Notes: generated by a model from the letters alone, not told the origin. A stretch of DNA of 64,000 nucleotides from Acanthosepion lycidas (GCA_963932145.1 OZ010574.1:62776378-62840377), one strand, 5' to 3'. Numbered from the stretch's first letter, positions 45,355 to 56,130 are shown. Translations and numbers: made by a program.

Positions 45355-45775
45355 ACCTCTTTCCCATAACCATGATGTGGCTTCCCTCTGCCATTTCTAT
45401 AAATATTTCCATGGCAATAGTTCTAATGAGCGGTCCTCTTTGGTACCATAATATGATGAATTGAAGCATACTACTAGATTGGTAAACTAGTTCTCATCAT
45501 TTGACTGCTGAAATAGCTAGAGTCAGCTGTAAGTTATATTCTAATAGTTTCTTTTCTTGCACTTCTCACCTGTGGAAATTTCTTCCAGTTCCTTGCTTTC
45601 CTGCTACTTACAAACTTTAAAAATTTAAATGGAATGTTAATTACCATCTGTCTTTCTGAATCTTGTTCTTTTATTACATTTTTTCCCCACTAAAATCTTC
45701 TCATTCTCTTTCACTCCCAGTAACTCCTTGCATCTTTGTAGCATTATCACCTTGCCTGGGATGAAATGAAAAAAA
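45355..45775 (+). mobile_element. Jockey-type LINE 3' end
   Basis: From CCCATAACCATGATGTGGCT, through CCATTTCTATAAATATTTCC and GTCCTCTTTGGTACC, to the terminus ACCTTGCCTGGGATGAAATG. Confidence 0.85.
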
Positions 45776-45779
45776 TGTA

Positions 45780-47320
45780 TGGAACTGTTAAAAATTCTGT
45801 TTAATTAAATTCATAATATTGATATTGCAGCTGGCTATTCTACAAATATTAAGGAATTACTGAAACTGGAATGAGATTGTCAAACCGTAATTTTTATGCC
45901 ACATATAAACCCTTGGCATGTGATCAGGAGAGTAGTTTAGCAGCAATCCCAGACTGATATGTTACATATAATCAGAGGAAAATAACTATAGCCACTCAAA
46001 GCCAAACTCTTTGGAGAGAACTAACTCATAGATATCAAAATGAAGTTATTACTATATATATACATATTTTTAATTTTTATATATATTTTTTAAGATTTTA
46101 CTTTCTCCCACACAAAGTTTCCTAAATACTATCAATATTGATGTATCCTTTTGTACTAAATACAGGTGCCATCTGGAAGGATGGTAGGAATTTTTCAGTT
46201 TATAAAATTAAACTATAAGTTTAATAAATTGGAACAAAATAATCATGTTGCAGAGAAATTTATTCTAAGAATAATTGGCATGCTGTACCAAATAAACACC
46301 ATGCTTGGGGCTGGGGAGGAAATGAATGAGATAATTTAATCAAGTTCTTTTATTTAATTTGGTATGCAAGAATATTTGAAATTTCTATCACATGCCAAAA
46401 AAACAGCATGACACTTAGAATAAAATATTCTGTTCCTCAAAACTCTATGATTCCAAAACATCTTAACACTCTCAAAAAACTATCCCTCAATTCCTCCAAA
46501 CTGTGCAATCCCAAAACTGCTTAACAGTCATAATGAAACACAGATTTCTTTTGTTATTATCAACGAGTAATTCTGGTTCCAATTCTACGTATGTTCGTAA
46601 GAAATGCATTGTTAGAAGAAAACGTCTACATAGGCATCATTATGAAAGAGCTATGAACATGGGAAGCTGTTTTTAAAAGTGAGACCATGAACACAGAAGG
46701 ATGGAATAGACATGACCAAAATGACAGATACGTAAAAAATGGTGGGAATCTGTTGATAGACAGACTGAAATCTTCTTGCAAATCTTACAAAGTGGCAGAA
46801 TGCATGAATCATAGTTTCTTACGTGTTAATATTAGTGCCAACCTACTGATGAAATTATGCTAGCAATCATTTTAAAATAAGTCAATAGCTGAATCATAAC
46901 ATGATGAATGGATGGATCCGTATTGGTAGCTACTTTTCAGAACTGGTGAAATATGATGACATGATGCAATTATTGTGTATGTAAATAGTCTGTGTGTATA
47001 GGTGGGGGGTCACAAAATTTTATTAGGTCCTTGAAAAATAGACATTTTAAAAAAAACTGAAAAAGATATAAAATAAAGAGGAAGGTGGAGAAAGGAGAAG
47101 GAAAAGAATTTCTTACCATGAAGTGGCAGACTGAAAAATTAACAGCAAAAAAAAAGCAACAAAAAAGGGCCAAACTGGTTATCACTCTACACTTTTCAGA
47201 GTCAACTGAGGACAAAAACATATAAATATATGTAAAGTGACTAAAAAAACTTGAAGAAAAATACTATCTGAGAATCAGATGTATAAACCTTACACAGATT
47301 ACTTTTCAATCCATTGTGTA
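45780..47320. other. AT-rich unique DNA, nothing recognised
   Basis: No frames of interest, tandem arrays or shared repeats seen in 1.5 kb. Confidence 0.45.
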
Positions 47321-47324
47321 TTTA

Positions 47325-47425
47325 TTGATTCTTATATATATGACATTGATTCTTATATATATGACATTGATTCTTATATATATGACATTGATTCTTATAT
47401 ATATGACAATGATTCTTATATGTGT
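47325..47425. repeat. 21-bp tandem repeat, about 4.5 copies
   Basis: Unit ATTGATTCTTATATATATGAC, nearly identical between copies. Because 21 is a multiple of 3 it gives a DSYIYDI repeat in one frame. Confidence 0.95.
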
Positions 47426-47568
47426 TGCTTTGGTTCATGGAATACTGTGCTATGTTTGGGTAAGTAATCATAGCTAGCTAAGTTTAAGTTAAGACCGATT
47501 GAAGACCAGCCTTCCACCATCCCCTCCTTTGGCCTTGTGCCACATTTTTGTAATTTTCAAAATAAATA

Positions 47569-47995
47569 TTGCTTTCCACTCTGGTACTTCAAATTTATGA
47601 ATTTAAATGCAAAACTAGATTGGTAGCTATGTATACTAATTTCACTACTGAATTTGCTACATGTGACTGTATGTTCTATGCTAACAGTTTCCTCTCACAC
47701 TTTTTGCTTGTGAAACTCTCTTACAGCCACTTGCTTTCCAGTCAACTTTGGTCTTCAAATATTTATTCGGTTGGTGCAAAAATAATGACGTTTTTTTGAT
47801 GTTAAAAATACGTCAAGAAACGTCATTATTTTTGCACCAACCTAATAAATACCATATCAGCCATTATCCTCTATCTTCTTAATTCCTGTTCTTTTATTGT
47901 TCTCTCTCCTTAATAATGTTTTTCTTTTTTCTTATTTTCTTTTATACTCAGAACCATTTTGCATCTTAGTCACTTGCCTTACTAAGAGTGAAAAT
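47569..47995 (+). mobile_element. Jockey-type LINE 3' end interrupted by a MITE
   Basis: Family 3' region from TGGTACTTCAAATTTATGAA to the degenerate terminus near 47,990. Homology continues across the 80-bp MITE at 47,766-47,845. Confidence 0.85.
47766..47845. mobile_element. Palindromic mariner-type MITE (80 bp), nested in LINE
   Basis: TTCGGTTGGTGCAAAAATAA (one change from TTAGG) and TTATTTTTGCACCAACCTAA, with TA on each side. It interrupts the LINE tail, so it inserted later. Confidence 0.93.
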
Positions 47996-47999
47996 GATA

Positions 48000-48771
48000 A
48001 AAAACAAAAGATTCTATAATAAATATATTTGTATTTTTCTTCCATTACAGTGAATAGAAAACATTTGTATACCAGCTCCACACGCTCTAGGATGTCATTT
48101 TTATTATTTAACATTATCCTAGATAATTTGTCAAGTAAAAAGAATTGAGTTAGAATTACAAGCATTGTCCATTTTCTCTGAATTGCTTGAGCTAATTTCA
48201 TTTAAAAAATGAAAATATTTGACAAAGTATTCCTAATGATAACATTCTGCTTGATAAGAACTTATTGGCACCACAGATTTCTGTCCACATGTTGGTTCTT
48301 TGGGATTTGTTTAAGATCCTATATTAGACCCTAGCAACTAGCATTACAAGATCACAGAGAACATTACCAAATAACAAAAACCACATAACTTGGACACTTC
48401 CAATACCAACAACAAAAAATGGATAGCATAGAAGAGCAAATAATGATATAATCAAGATTTTAACTTTCTGCACTACTAAAAACCAAAAAATTGAATAGAA
48501 AGTTCTACAATAGTTAGTGGACTTGAGAAGTCTAATTACTTTCAAGACTGTTTTAAGAAAAAGATTTTATGAATTTCAACTGATAGTAAAACTTTGGATC
48601 AATGATTGCCGAATTAATTAATTTCACTGTTAAGTCCGAATATCTTTTCATAAGTTCTAACCACTCTCATGATTACTTTATCCAAAAAATAAAGAAAAGA
48701 TCAACATCATGATATACTTGAATTCTTTTCCTTAAAATGTATAAAGAGGGTTTGGAATAAAGTTGTCAATA
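48000..48771. other. Unique DNA, nothing recognised
   Basis: No coding or repeat signal seen. Confidence 0.4.
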
Positions 48772-49025
48772 TCAAACTATTAAGAAAGCTGTAATCTCTA
48801 CAAACAAAGTTCATGTCTCTTCTCAACATTAGCAAGAGTCATTTTTTGTTTTTACTTATTTAAAAATGGTATATTTTGCTTACATTGATTTTATCAGCTC
48901 AAACTATTAAGAAGGCTGTAATCTCTACAAACAAAGTTCATGTCTCTTCTCAACATTAGCAAGAGTCATTTTTTGTTTTTACTTATTTAAAAATGGTATA
49001 TTTTGCTTACATTGATTTTATCAGC
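48772..49025. repeat. 127-bp direct tandem duplication
   Basis: 48,772-48,898 and 48,899-49,025 are identical apart from one A/G difference (AAGAAAGC versus AAGAAGGC). Recent by its near-identity, or an assembly artefact. Confidence 0.97.
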
Positions 49026-49500
49026 TCAAGAAATGATTGAAATGGATCTCTTTCTCAAAGATCACCCATTGTAATGAGTCTCACTGACCCGGCGAATATG
49101 AAGTCAACTAACAGCTGAGACACTATATGTGCAATGTTATTGTCCTGTCCTACATGACTAATCAGAGGATGAGACCAAATCTCTCAAGTGTAACATTTCA
49201 TTTTATTCAACGTAAGATTTCAACAATACTGTCAATCAATGAGTCTATGACTTTGAGGTTTTCACAAAATGTGGAATCTATATTTCACTAGAACATTAGG
49301 GACTTCTCTTCTTTCTCCCCCTCTCAGATAGGTGTTTAAATTAGCTACTAGTCAAGATTTTTCCCTTGCATGTACATTCTGCGCATAGTTGGGCTGACCA
49401 CATGTTTACATGTCAGGGGAAGCCTGTCACATCAGGTGAAGTGGTGATCTAGAAGATCATTTTTCAGGTCACCCTACTAATGCACATGGCTTCTCTGAAG
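49026..49500. other. Unique DNA, nothing recognised
   Basis: No coding or repeat signal seen. Confidence 0.4.
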
Positions 49501-49504
49501 CCCA

Positions 49505-50125
49505 GGCTTATGGCCATATCAAGTTGAAACAATGGTTCTCGTACAAGCAATGTCGATCCTGGTTAGTACCTAGATAGGTGACTACTTGGGATTATCAAGG
49601 GCTGTAAGTTTGGATGTGCAGGTGGTGTAATGGATGATGGCTTGTAATTGGAAATCAGAGAGCAGTGTTCAAATTCCAGTTGGGTTTGTTATATTCATTT
49701 TTTTTTTTTAAATTAAATTCACCCCAAGCGAAGCAGTAAAGACACTAAGAAAAAAGGGGTTACTGGGTGTGAAAAAATTTGAAAACAGAAAACATTATGA
49801 AGGAGCAGGAAGAATAGAATAGTAATCAGGATGACAGTGGATAACAATTGATACTGCATTTAAATTTTTGAAGATCAAAGTTGGCCAGAAAGTATGGAGC
49901 TGGAAGATAGTTCCACAGTCGAGAAGTGTGAGGAAAAAAAAACTGTTAGCATAGAAGTTACATACAGTTACATTACATGCAAATACCTTTGGGTAAGGTA
50001 TAAGTCCACTCTTCCCCCCCTCACCATAGGTTAATTAGTAAGACTTGTATCAGTAAAATTATTATTATCTCCACCAAAAATTCTTAGTCTAAAAATATTT
50101 TCTGGTTTTAAATAACTGGCAAAAT
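49505..50125 (+). mobile_element. Composite 5S-tRNA SINE with nested LINE
   Basis: 5S part 49,510-49,612 (ATGGCCATATCAAGTTGAAA; TTAGTACCTAGATAGGTGAC) with ~20 bases missing around the AAGTTAAGCA region. The tRNA-like part 49,613-49,690 has A box GGTGGTGTAATGG and a good B box GTTCAAATTCC. The tail resumes at 49,974 (ATGCAAATACCTTTGGG, TTAATTAGTAAGACTTGTAT) after the LINE insertion. Confidence 0.87.
49697..49973 (-). mobile_element. Jockey-type LINE 3' tail inserted in the SINE
   Basis: TTCACCCCAAGCGAAGCAGT through CATTATGAAGGAGCAGG and TAGCATAGAAGTTACA, the family 3' end in reverse. The SINE body is continuous across it, so the LINE is younger than the SINE. Confidence 0.85.
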
Positions 50126-50314
50126 AAAATTTTATGAAGCTCCGGCATAAATTCATTTTGATAATTTCTGAGGTGAATCCCATACTGAACACCATTTAGC
50201 TGACATTTCTGTTCTTGAACAGTAGTACTTGCTGTCTCTAGTCTCATAGTTTAACGATTGAACAATCACATTAAATAAAAGAATAATACAATGGATTTTT
50301 TTTTGTTCTTTTTT

Positions 50315-50632
50315 TCATATTTGGTGAAGAATCAATGCAAGAATACTTCTGGAGAAAATACTATTTTGTGCAATTTTGTAAAATGCGGGAGCTAATTTCA
50401 AATTCCTTAACTCCAGGTAAAAAGTATTTAATTTATTTATTGTCTTTTGTTTTAAGGGAAGCAGTAATTTACTGAAATCCTTCCAGGCAGTGGAACTCTT
50501 GGTTTCATCTGTATAGATTTCGGAGAACAGTTTCCAATATTTTGCACTTTGCTTGCAGCTGAATCTCAACAATTCATAACAAATTTCTTTTTGTGGACAT
50601 GGAAGCAGACATTTCTTTTTCTTTTTTTTCAT
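50315..50632 (-). CDS. Unrecognised 105-codon ORF
   Basis: ATG-initiated frame starting MKKKKKKCLLPCPQKEICYE and continuing with KYWKLFSEIYTDETKSSTAW and NKLNTFYLELRNLKLAPAF. Apart from the initial Lys run the composition is protein-like and matches no TE protein I know. It could be an exon, a TE fragment or chance. No promoter, splice or polyadenylation evidence was established. Confidence 0.25.
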   Translation of the reverse strand: MKKKKKKCLLPCPQKEICYELLRFSCKQSAKYWKLFSEIYTDETKSSTAWKDFSKLLLPLKQKTINKLNTFYLELRNLKLAPAFYKIAQNSIFSRSILALILHQI

Positions 50633-50689
50633 TGCATGGCTTATGTGGCTGCCATATTCAGTGCCATTGAAATTTGGTGAAAAATTACA

Positions 50690-51060
50690 TTTTTTTTTTT
50701 TTTTATGAGTGCAATTATTGTCCTCTTTATTGCCAAAAAAGGTTTTATGCAGTTCCCCCCGATAGACACATATTTCTAAATATATTAATATGTGTCATTA
50801 TGATAACAAGTATATGGATACACACACGTTAATATACAAATATATCTTTTCAAATTATATACATATAGTGCAGATAATAAATCCATTATTTTGTATTTTG
50901 TTGTGTAATACCATATATATAGATAGATAGATATAGATATACACACACACACATGTACAAGGGAGAAGTTTGTCGTTATATAAATATATCTATATAAGAA
51001 GAGAGAAATCTACGGGGCATATATGTATATGCATATCACAAAAGTGAAGAAAATAGAAGT
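50690..51060. other. AT-rich DNA with short microsatellites
   Basis: T run at 50,690, ATAGATAGATAG and (AC)n near 50,920-50,955. Nothing else. Confidence 0.5.
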
Positions 51061-51079
51061 CTCTCTCTCTCTCTCTCTC

Positions 51080-51144
<65 letters not shown>
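51061..51144. repeat. (TC)n then (TA)n microsatellite
   Basis: About 11 TC units followed by about 30 TA units. Confidence 0.97.
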
Positions 51145-51147
<3 letters not shown>

Positions 51148-51171
51148 CAAATATATGGATATAGATCTGAC

Positions 51172-51450
51172 AGAATGAAGAAAAATATACGGAAAAAACA
51201 AATAAAAATCCTTATATGCAATTATGCTGTTTTAATGTTAATATAATGTCAACGTCAGACGTTTCGGTCTAATAAACCATCTTCAGGACATATTCATGTT
51301 GAATTGATAATGTTAATTATATTTTATGAATATGTCCTGAAGATGGTTTATTAGACCGAAACGTCCGACGTTGACATTATATTAACATTAAAACAGCATA
51401 ATTGCATATAAGGATTTTTGTTTGTTTTTTCCGTATATTTTTCTTCATAT
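51172..51450. mobile_element. Head-to-head inverted PLE-type tails, near-perfect
   Basis: Arms of ~115-125 bp (51,172-51,298 and 51,333-51,450) differ at only a few positions, with a ~35-bp centre. In each outward direction the order is ATGTCCTGAAGATGG, TTTATTAGACCGAAACGTC, GACGTTGACATTATATTAAC, AAGGATTTTT.., then (TA)n. No coding sequence. Same plan as the other inverted tails. Confidence 0.85.
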
Positions 51451-51454
51451 ATAT

Positions 51455-52129
51455 ATATATATTTATATATAGTATGAGTAGTCACTATATATAGATATGT
51501 TTCTGTGTATTTATCTGTATATATATATATATAGAGAGAGAGAGAGAAAGAGAGGGGAAAAGTGTAGAGTGAGTGAGACAGTAGTCTGTCTATATATGAA
51601 ACCCTTGATTAATGTGCATTTGATTGATGTGTTTTGCATTAGTATGGTAAAATTTTTATATACCAAAATTTGATTAGTGCATTCTTAATACTTGATTAGT
51701 GCAGTAAAACATTCTTCAGTTTAACCAAAGTAATTTAAAATTGATTTTTTTATAGTTACCGATTAATTAAAAATTTTCTAAAATTTAAAAATGGGTAACT
51801 ATTTTGTTTGTCAAGTATTACGTCAATTATAATAGCATTAAAAATGGATGGATATAAATAGATAACTTTTATGAGCTGATAATAAAAATACATGTTTGAA
51901 TATTTTGATTCTTTTTCATGTTTATTTTGAGGAAATTTCTGATTTTTTTGTTAAAAAAACAGACAAATTAATTTTAATTAGACACAAATTTTCATTTATT
52001 AATAAATATTGAAATATAAAAGATGTATGCATTTACTATGGAAAGATTATAAATAAAATTTTCAGGTTAAAATGCTAATGTATATATGTTTGGAAAATTT
52101 CAAAAAATAGAAAATATACATATAATAGG
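51455..52129. other. AT-rich DNA with short TA/GA runs
   Basis: TA and (GA)n runs near 51,515-51,560. TTGATTAATG..TTGATTAGTG motifs recur at 51,606-51,705 and 52,490, but no terminal repeat pair could be made. Confidence 0.4.
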
Positions 52130-52375
52130 ATTCATTTTAAATTAAAACTATTAGACTGGGTACCACAGTCACCTGATTTAAATCCTAGTGAAAATATATG
52201 GAATTTAATGAAGCAGAAAAATGGAAGGCAAAGTCTTTAAAAATATCAATGAATTAAAAAAAGAAATTATAGACATCTGGAATAACATTGATAAAAATTT
52301 AATTCCTAAGCTAATTTCTGAAGAACAGATAAGTTTTTCATATAAAATCAGATTAATAAATCATTAATTCATAGC
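52130..52375 (+). pseudogene. Tc1-like transposase C-terminal remnant
   Basis: Reads LDWVPQSPDLNPSENIWNLM then, across frame changes, equivalents of ..NINELKKEIIDIWNNIDKNL and PKLISEEQ. The DW.PQSPDLNP.EN.W block carries the second and third catalytic residues of Tc1-type (DD34E) transposases. The rest of the element is not recognisable. Confidence 0.75.
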
Positions 52376-52554
52376 ATTGTTATTGTATCTTATATATTGA
52401 TTAAAAAGTAGGCGAATTAGAAATTAACTGTGAATGAGAATAAAATGAAAGGTACAAATTATATAATTTCCTATAAGTTATTATATTTGATTAATGCGTT
52501 TTTACTGTGCATATTTTTTAATTTACATATTATCTGCATGAATTATGAGATTAC

Positions 52555-52579
<25 letters not shown>

Positions 52580-52585
<6 letters not shown>

Positions 52586-52608
52586 CAAGAGAGAAGTATT
52601 GGGGTGTA

Positions 52609-52639
<31 letters not shown>

Positions 52640-52640
52640 C
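52580..52640. repeat. (GA)n and (TA)n microsatellites
   Basis: Short GA run at 52,571-52,585 and TA run at 52,615-52,639. Confidence 0.9.
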
Positions 52641-52959
52641 ATCTATTTGTATTTCATTTACATTTTTGATTAAAATGAGAATTTAATCTACATATTAGGT
52701 AAATGGATGATTTTTGGTGGAATTAAGTATGTTTATTTTTCTAGTTTAGTCATGTAGAAGATGCTAAATGTTGGCCCCACGATGGAACCCATAAAAATAC
52801 TATCACATTGTATGTATTAATTATTTTGATGGTCATAGAAAGGAACATTTGTGATGCATATCAAGAGTAGTTTTCTTAAAATATTATGACTAATTTTTAA
52901 TAGAGGGAGTGGAGGATTGTTGTAAATATCCTTTATGATTAAATCTATGGTTTCCCTAA

Positions 52960-53682
52960 TTGGGACAATTAGTAAATAAACTTTCAGCATCAAGTGAGGC
53001 TATGGTTTCATTATTACAAAAGACCAACATCATATATCAATTTAAATGTTCTTTGGGAGATTGCATCTTTGATAAAAATATTAATATGTATGCTGGTTTT
53101 ACAACAGCAATAATGACAAGAAGGCTTATATATCATTTGAATGATCATAATTCAATCTCAGTACATTTAAAGGAACACTCATGTCTAAATTCACACAGAT
53201 ATAGACAGATATTAGCCAAAAATACATCAATGCTCCATCAAGATAATAATAAGCAAAAACTTAAAATTCTGGAAACCCTTTATTTAAGAGAATTGCAGCC
53301 AAAAAAAGTCAGGTATGAATATTGTAATGAAGTTCTTAAATATCTGTAGCAGTAAAGAGTAATACAAAAAATCCTAAATTAAAATGCTACAATTACAAAA
53401 ATCTTTTAAAAATAATTGCATAAATTACCTCCCTTGCATAGTGGTAAAAAATATTTTCAATTTATGGTTTTAATGCATAACACATCCATAGATATGCAAC
53501 CCCTGAAGATGGTCTCAGATGAGATTGAAAGTACTTGGGAAAATAAAAATTATTTGAAGGAAAATTTGGGAATTTTTCTCAATCAGTTTTTTACAGCCAC
53601 CAAGAAATTAATTTGTGGACTTGAACTGATTAAAAGTAAAATAAATGGACATAATATGTCTGAATTATTTAACCAAACATGC

Positions 53683-53690
<8 letters not shown>
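52960..53690 (+). pseudogene. Penelope-like element, GIY-YIG domain and 3' tail
   Basis: Frame 52,960-53,346 (129 codons) carries NIIYQFKCSLGDCI (start of the nuclease, family VYKF.C), MYAGFTTAIMTRRLIYHLND (where GIY-YIG proteins have YxGxTxxxLxxRxxxH), ISVHLKEHSC, then KQKLKILETLYLRELQPKK (the conserved catalytic Glu region). The YVG motif reads YAG. The tail holds CTGAAGATGGTCTCAGATGA then GATTGAAAGTACTTGG (53,503-53,541) and runs to ACATGCTTGAATATATA and (TA)n. The frame lacks the RT domain. Confidence 0.75.
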
Positions 53691-53747
<57 letters not shown>

Positions 53748-53765
53748 GTAACTATTAATACATGC

Positions 53766-53806
<41 letters not shown>

Positions 53807-53826
53807 AAGTAACTATTAATACATGC

Positions 53827-53867
<41 letters not shown>

Positions 53868-53880
53868 GTAACTATTAATA
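53688..53880. repeat. Three tandem units of (TA)n plus PLE tail end
   Basis: Each unit is a (TA)15-28 tract followed by GAAGTAACTATTAATACATG then CTTGAATA. The non-TA part contains the PLE end CATGCTTGAATA. Confidence 0.93.
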
Positions 53881-53884
53881 TATG

Positions 53885-54425
53885 TATTTGTCTGAATGGA
53901 CACTTATTGATTATATGTGCTCATTTCCTTGGTTAAGTGTTCATATGCATGTATATGCTTTTATGATATGTGCATAGTTACAGAAAATCAGTAAGTTTTA
54001 AACCATACATGATAAGAGAGACATACGCATATAAAAATTCAGTCCACTCAGTCAAGGGTTTTACTCATTTTATCTCTGCACTAAATAATCTATGTTGATA
54101 TACACCTCAGGAGCTTCTCTCTCTCTCTTTGCCTCTGTCTGTCTCTCTCAAAGATATTGAGCAGGTTCAATCACAGACCTTACCAAATTGTATCTTTTTG
54201 GTGAGGTGTTTAATGTAATTGTTTTGCCTTCAAAATGAAGAATCTCTATTGCCTGAAGACATTTTTCCTGACTGGTATTTGCATAGCCTATTCTTTTATT
54301 TCAAGTGAATGCATCTGAAAGTTTACCTGTCAGTTTTTATGGTTTCTTTATTTTTATTTCTTCTTCCTTCAGGGTGTGTACCCATACATTTTATGCATGT
54401 TACAGTTGTTTTTCTATTTGTCATC
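53885..54425. other. Unique DNA, nothing recognised
   Basis: A (TC)n-like run near 54,115-54,150. No other signal. Confidence 0.4.
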
Positions 54426-54429
54426 TCCA

Positions 54430-54495
54430 GTGGTGACTAGTGAATTTACTTTTGGAACCATGGATCAGTGTTCAAATCCTGATTTTTCAGTCTCT
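54430..54495 (+). mobile_element. tRNA-derived SINE scrap
   Basis: CAGTGGTGACTAGTGAATTT (A-box-like) then CAGTGTTCAAATCCTG (B box) at tRNA spacing, without a recognisable body. Confidence 0.45.
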
Positions 54496-54569
54496 TCCCA
54501 CCTGTAAAAGAAGAATCAGTAATATTATTGGTCCCAATCTGGCATTTTGGCTTCGATCAGTTTCCTGCT

Positions 54570-54670
54570 GTCATAATGAAGATTCCCTGTGATTTCTCCA
54601 CAATATATTTTCATGGCAATTGTCTTGGGCTTTCCTATTTGGTACCTCAACTTAACCCCTTTCCCATCGA
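54570..54670 (+). mobile_element. Jockey-type LINE scrap
   Basis: CACAATATATTTTCATGGCA then TTTCCTATTTGGTACCTCAA, two marker segments of the family 3' coding end. Confidence 0.55.
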
Positions 54671-54879
54671 TTATTTTGAGAAAACCGTTTCATTATCAGA
54701 CTAATTTTTTTATTTGTTATACAGGATGTAAGAATTCCACACTGCAATATCCATCAGATAGAAGAAAACTTTCTTGACCACTTCAGGAAGACTAAGTAAT
54801 TGGACTTGTTTTGGATGTGTTTATTTGTCCGTTTCTGAAAAGGCCACTTTTGTTAAAAATGTATATACACTGGGGAAGG

Positions 54880-55070
54880 GGTTAATGAATTTTCTTAACA
54901 TCAGGAAGAGACAGTTGAAATTTCTAGAGCTTACAATGAGGAAAGAAAGCTTAGTAAATTTGATACTCAGAGGTTAGATTGAAGATTTAAGAGAAATAAC
55001 AGAAAGACAAAATTTATTAAGTGCTACAAAAGACAGGAAATTGTGGAGTGTCACGGACTTGGCATATAGA
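54880..55070 (+). pseudogene. RTE LINE C-terminal end
   Basis: Reads LNIRKRQLKFLELTMRKESL, VNLILRG and NLLSATKDRKLWSV, the C-terminus of RTE ORF2. A stop splits it. Confidence 0.78.
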
Positions 55071-55084
55071 AGAAGGAGAATGCT

Positions 55085-55850
55085 AGTTTGGCAGTTAGGT
55101 CTCATTTAATTGTTGAAATTGCAAAATGTAACTGTAAGTTCTATGCTAATAGTTTCTTCATTTCCATTTCTTACTGATGCATCTCTTTCCAGTTTTTTGC
55201 TTTCCCGTTTTTTGCTTTCCCGTCAGCTACAATCTACAGAAATTTGAATGCATCATCTTCTTACACTATTTACATTGTTTGGATTATTGTCCTCATCACA
55301 ACATTTTGGCTTTTGTACACTCCAGCCTTCTTCATATATTGATATACTTTGGAACCTCAGACCAAATTCTTTATTTTATCCACTGGGGTAGATTGTTCTT
55401 GTTTCACATGCCATACTTTTTCTGAATGTCTGAGTTTCAGTTATCTCCCTTTAATAACTCAACTCACCCAATTTTTGTTCACCTCTGTTGTGGCCAGGTA
55501 TTGAACTCACAACTCTTTGGTTCAAGCCACTGGATTACTTCAACCAATGCTTTTATCCACTGGGCCATGTGTTTACCCCAGTGAGCTAAATAAAGGTTTT
55601 GAAATTTCAACGTATATCACCTGAAGAAGGCCAATGAGTACAACGGCTGAAACATCATGAATATGATAATAAATATGAGGACAATAGTTTGAACAAAGTA
55701 AATAGTATAAATATTTACAATCCCTCATCTCAGAAATATAGACAGGCATCATCTACTGTCTCCTTGAAACTTGTTCTTTTATTGTTCTATCTTCTCAGCA
55801 ACATTTTCTTACTTTCTTAGTGGCTTTATTACCTTGTTTAGTGTAAAAAA
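55085..55850 (+). mobile_element. Jockey-type LINE 3' end split by an inverted-repeat insertion
   Basis: Parts 55,085-55,262 (GTAACTGTAAGTTCTATGCT ... AGAAATTTGAATGCATC) and 55,735-55,850 (CATCTACTGTCTCC ... GTGGCTTTATTACC) are adjacent in other copies. The first part has a 17-bp local duplication (TTTTTTGCTTTCCCG twice). Confidence 0.75.
55265..55732. mobile_element. Inverted-repeat insertion carrying a tRNA SINE
   Basis: Ends CTATTTACATTGTTTGGATT then ATTGTCCTCAT (55,267-55,297) and their diverged complement at 55,672-55,712. Next to the right end lies CACCTGAAGAAGGCC..GGCTGAAACATC, the motif of 42.9 and 60.45 kb. Between them, on the minus strand (55,585-55,485), is a tRNA-like head: ATGGCCCAGTGGATAAAAGC and GTGAGTTCAATACCTGG. 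Confidence 0.65.
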
Positions 55851-55854
55851 AAAA

Positions 55855-56009
55855 ATACAAAAAAAAACTAGCATTATGTTCTTTTCTTATTCTCCAACAG
55901 TACATTTGTATACCTGTAGGATATGTATGGTTGAATAATTTTAGATTTTAAATTTTAATGAAAATTTCAGTCTAGTCTGCTGCATTCACTTTCACACAAA
56001 TGCTCATTA
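55855..56009. other. Short unique stretch
   Basis: Nothing recognised. Confidence 0.4.
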
Positions 56010-56130
56010 GAAAAGCATCACTCCATTTTTTTTCTCAGATGTGCCATATCCCTTCAGGGTTTGAGCAATCATGACTCTCCACAGCTTCTTATCCTTTGTA
56101 ATTCACAATAATGTTTGACGTTTTATTACC
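56010..56130 (-). mobile_element. RTE LINE 3' end
   Basis: Minus strand AAAGGATAAGAAGCTGTGG then AGAGTCATGATTGCTC..CTGAAGGGATATGGCACAT, the last codons of RTE ORF2 (DRKLWRxMIAxxLKxxGT). Confidence 0.7.

Noticed and set aside
47279..47467. 62-codon ORF with a DSYIYDI repeat
   Set aside because: Derived from a 21-bp tandem array.
51601..52520. Full Tc1 element with TTGATTAATG ends
   Set aside because: The end-like motifs at both sides have the same orientation, not inverted, so no terminal repeat pair is supported.
55485..55585. tRNA gene (also 36.9, 57.3 and 59.25 kb)
   Set aside because: A and B boxes are present, but the acceptor and anticodon stems do not pair convincingly and SINE-like bodies follow.
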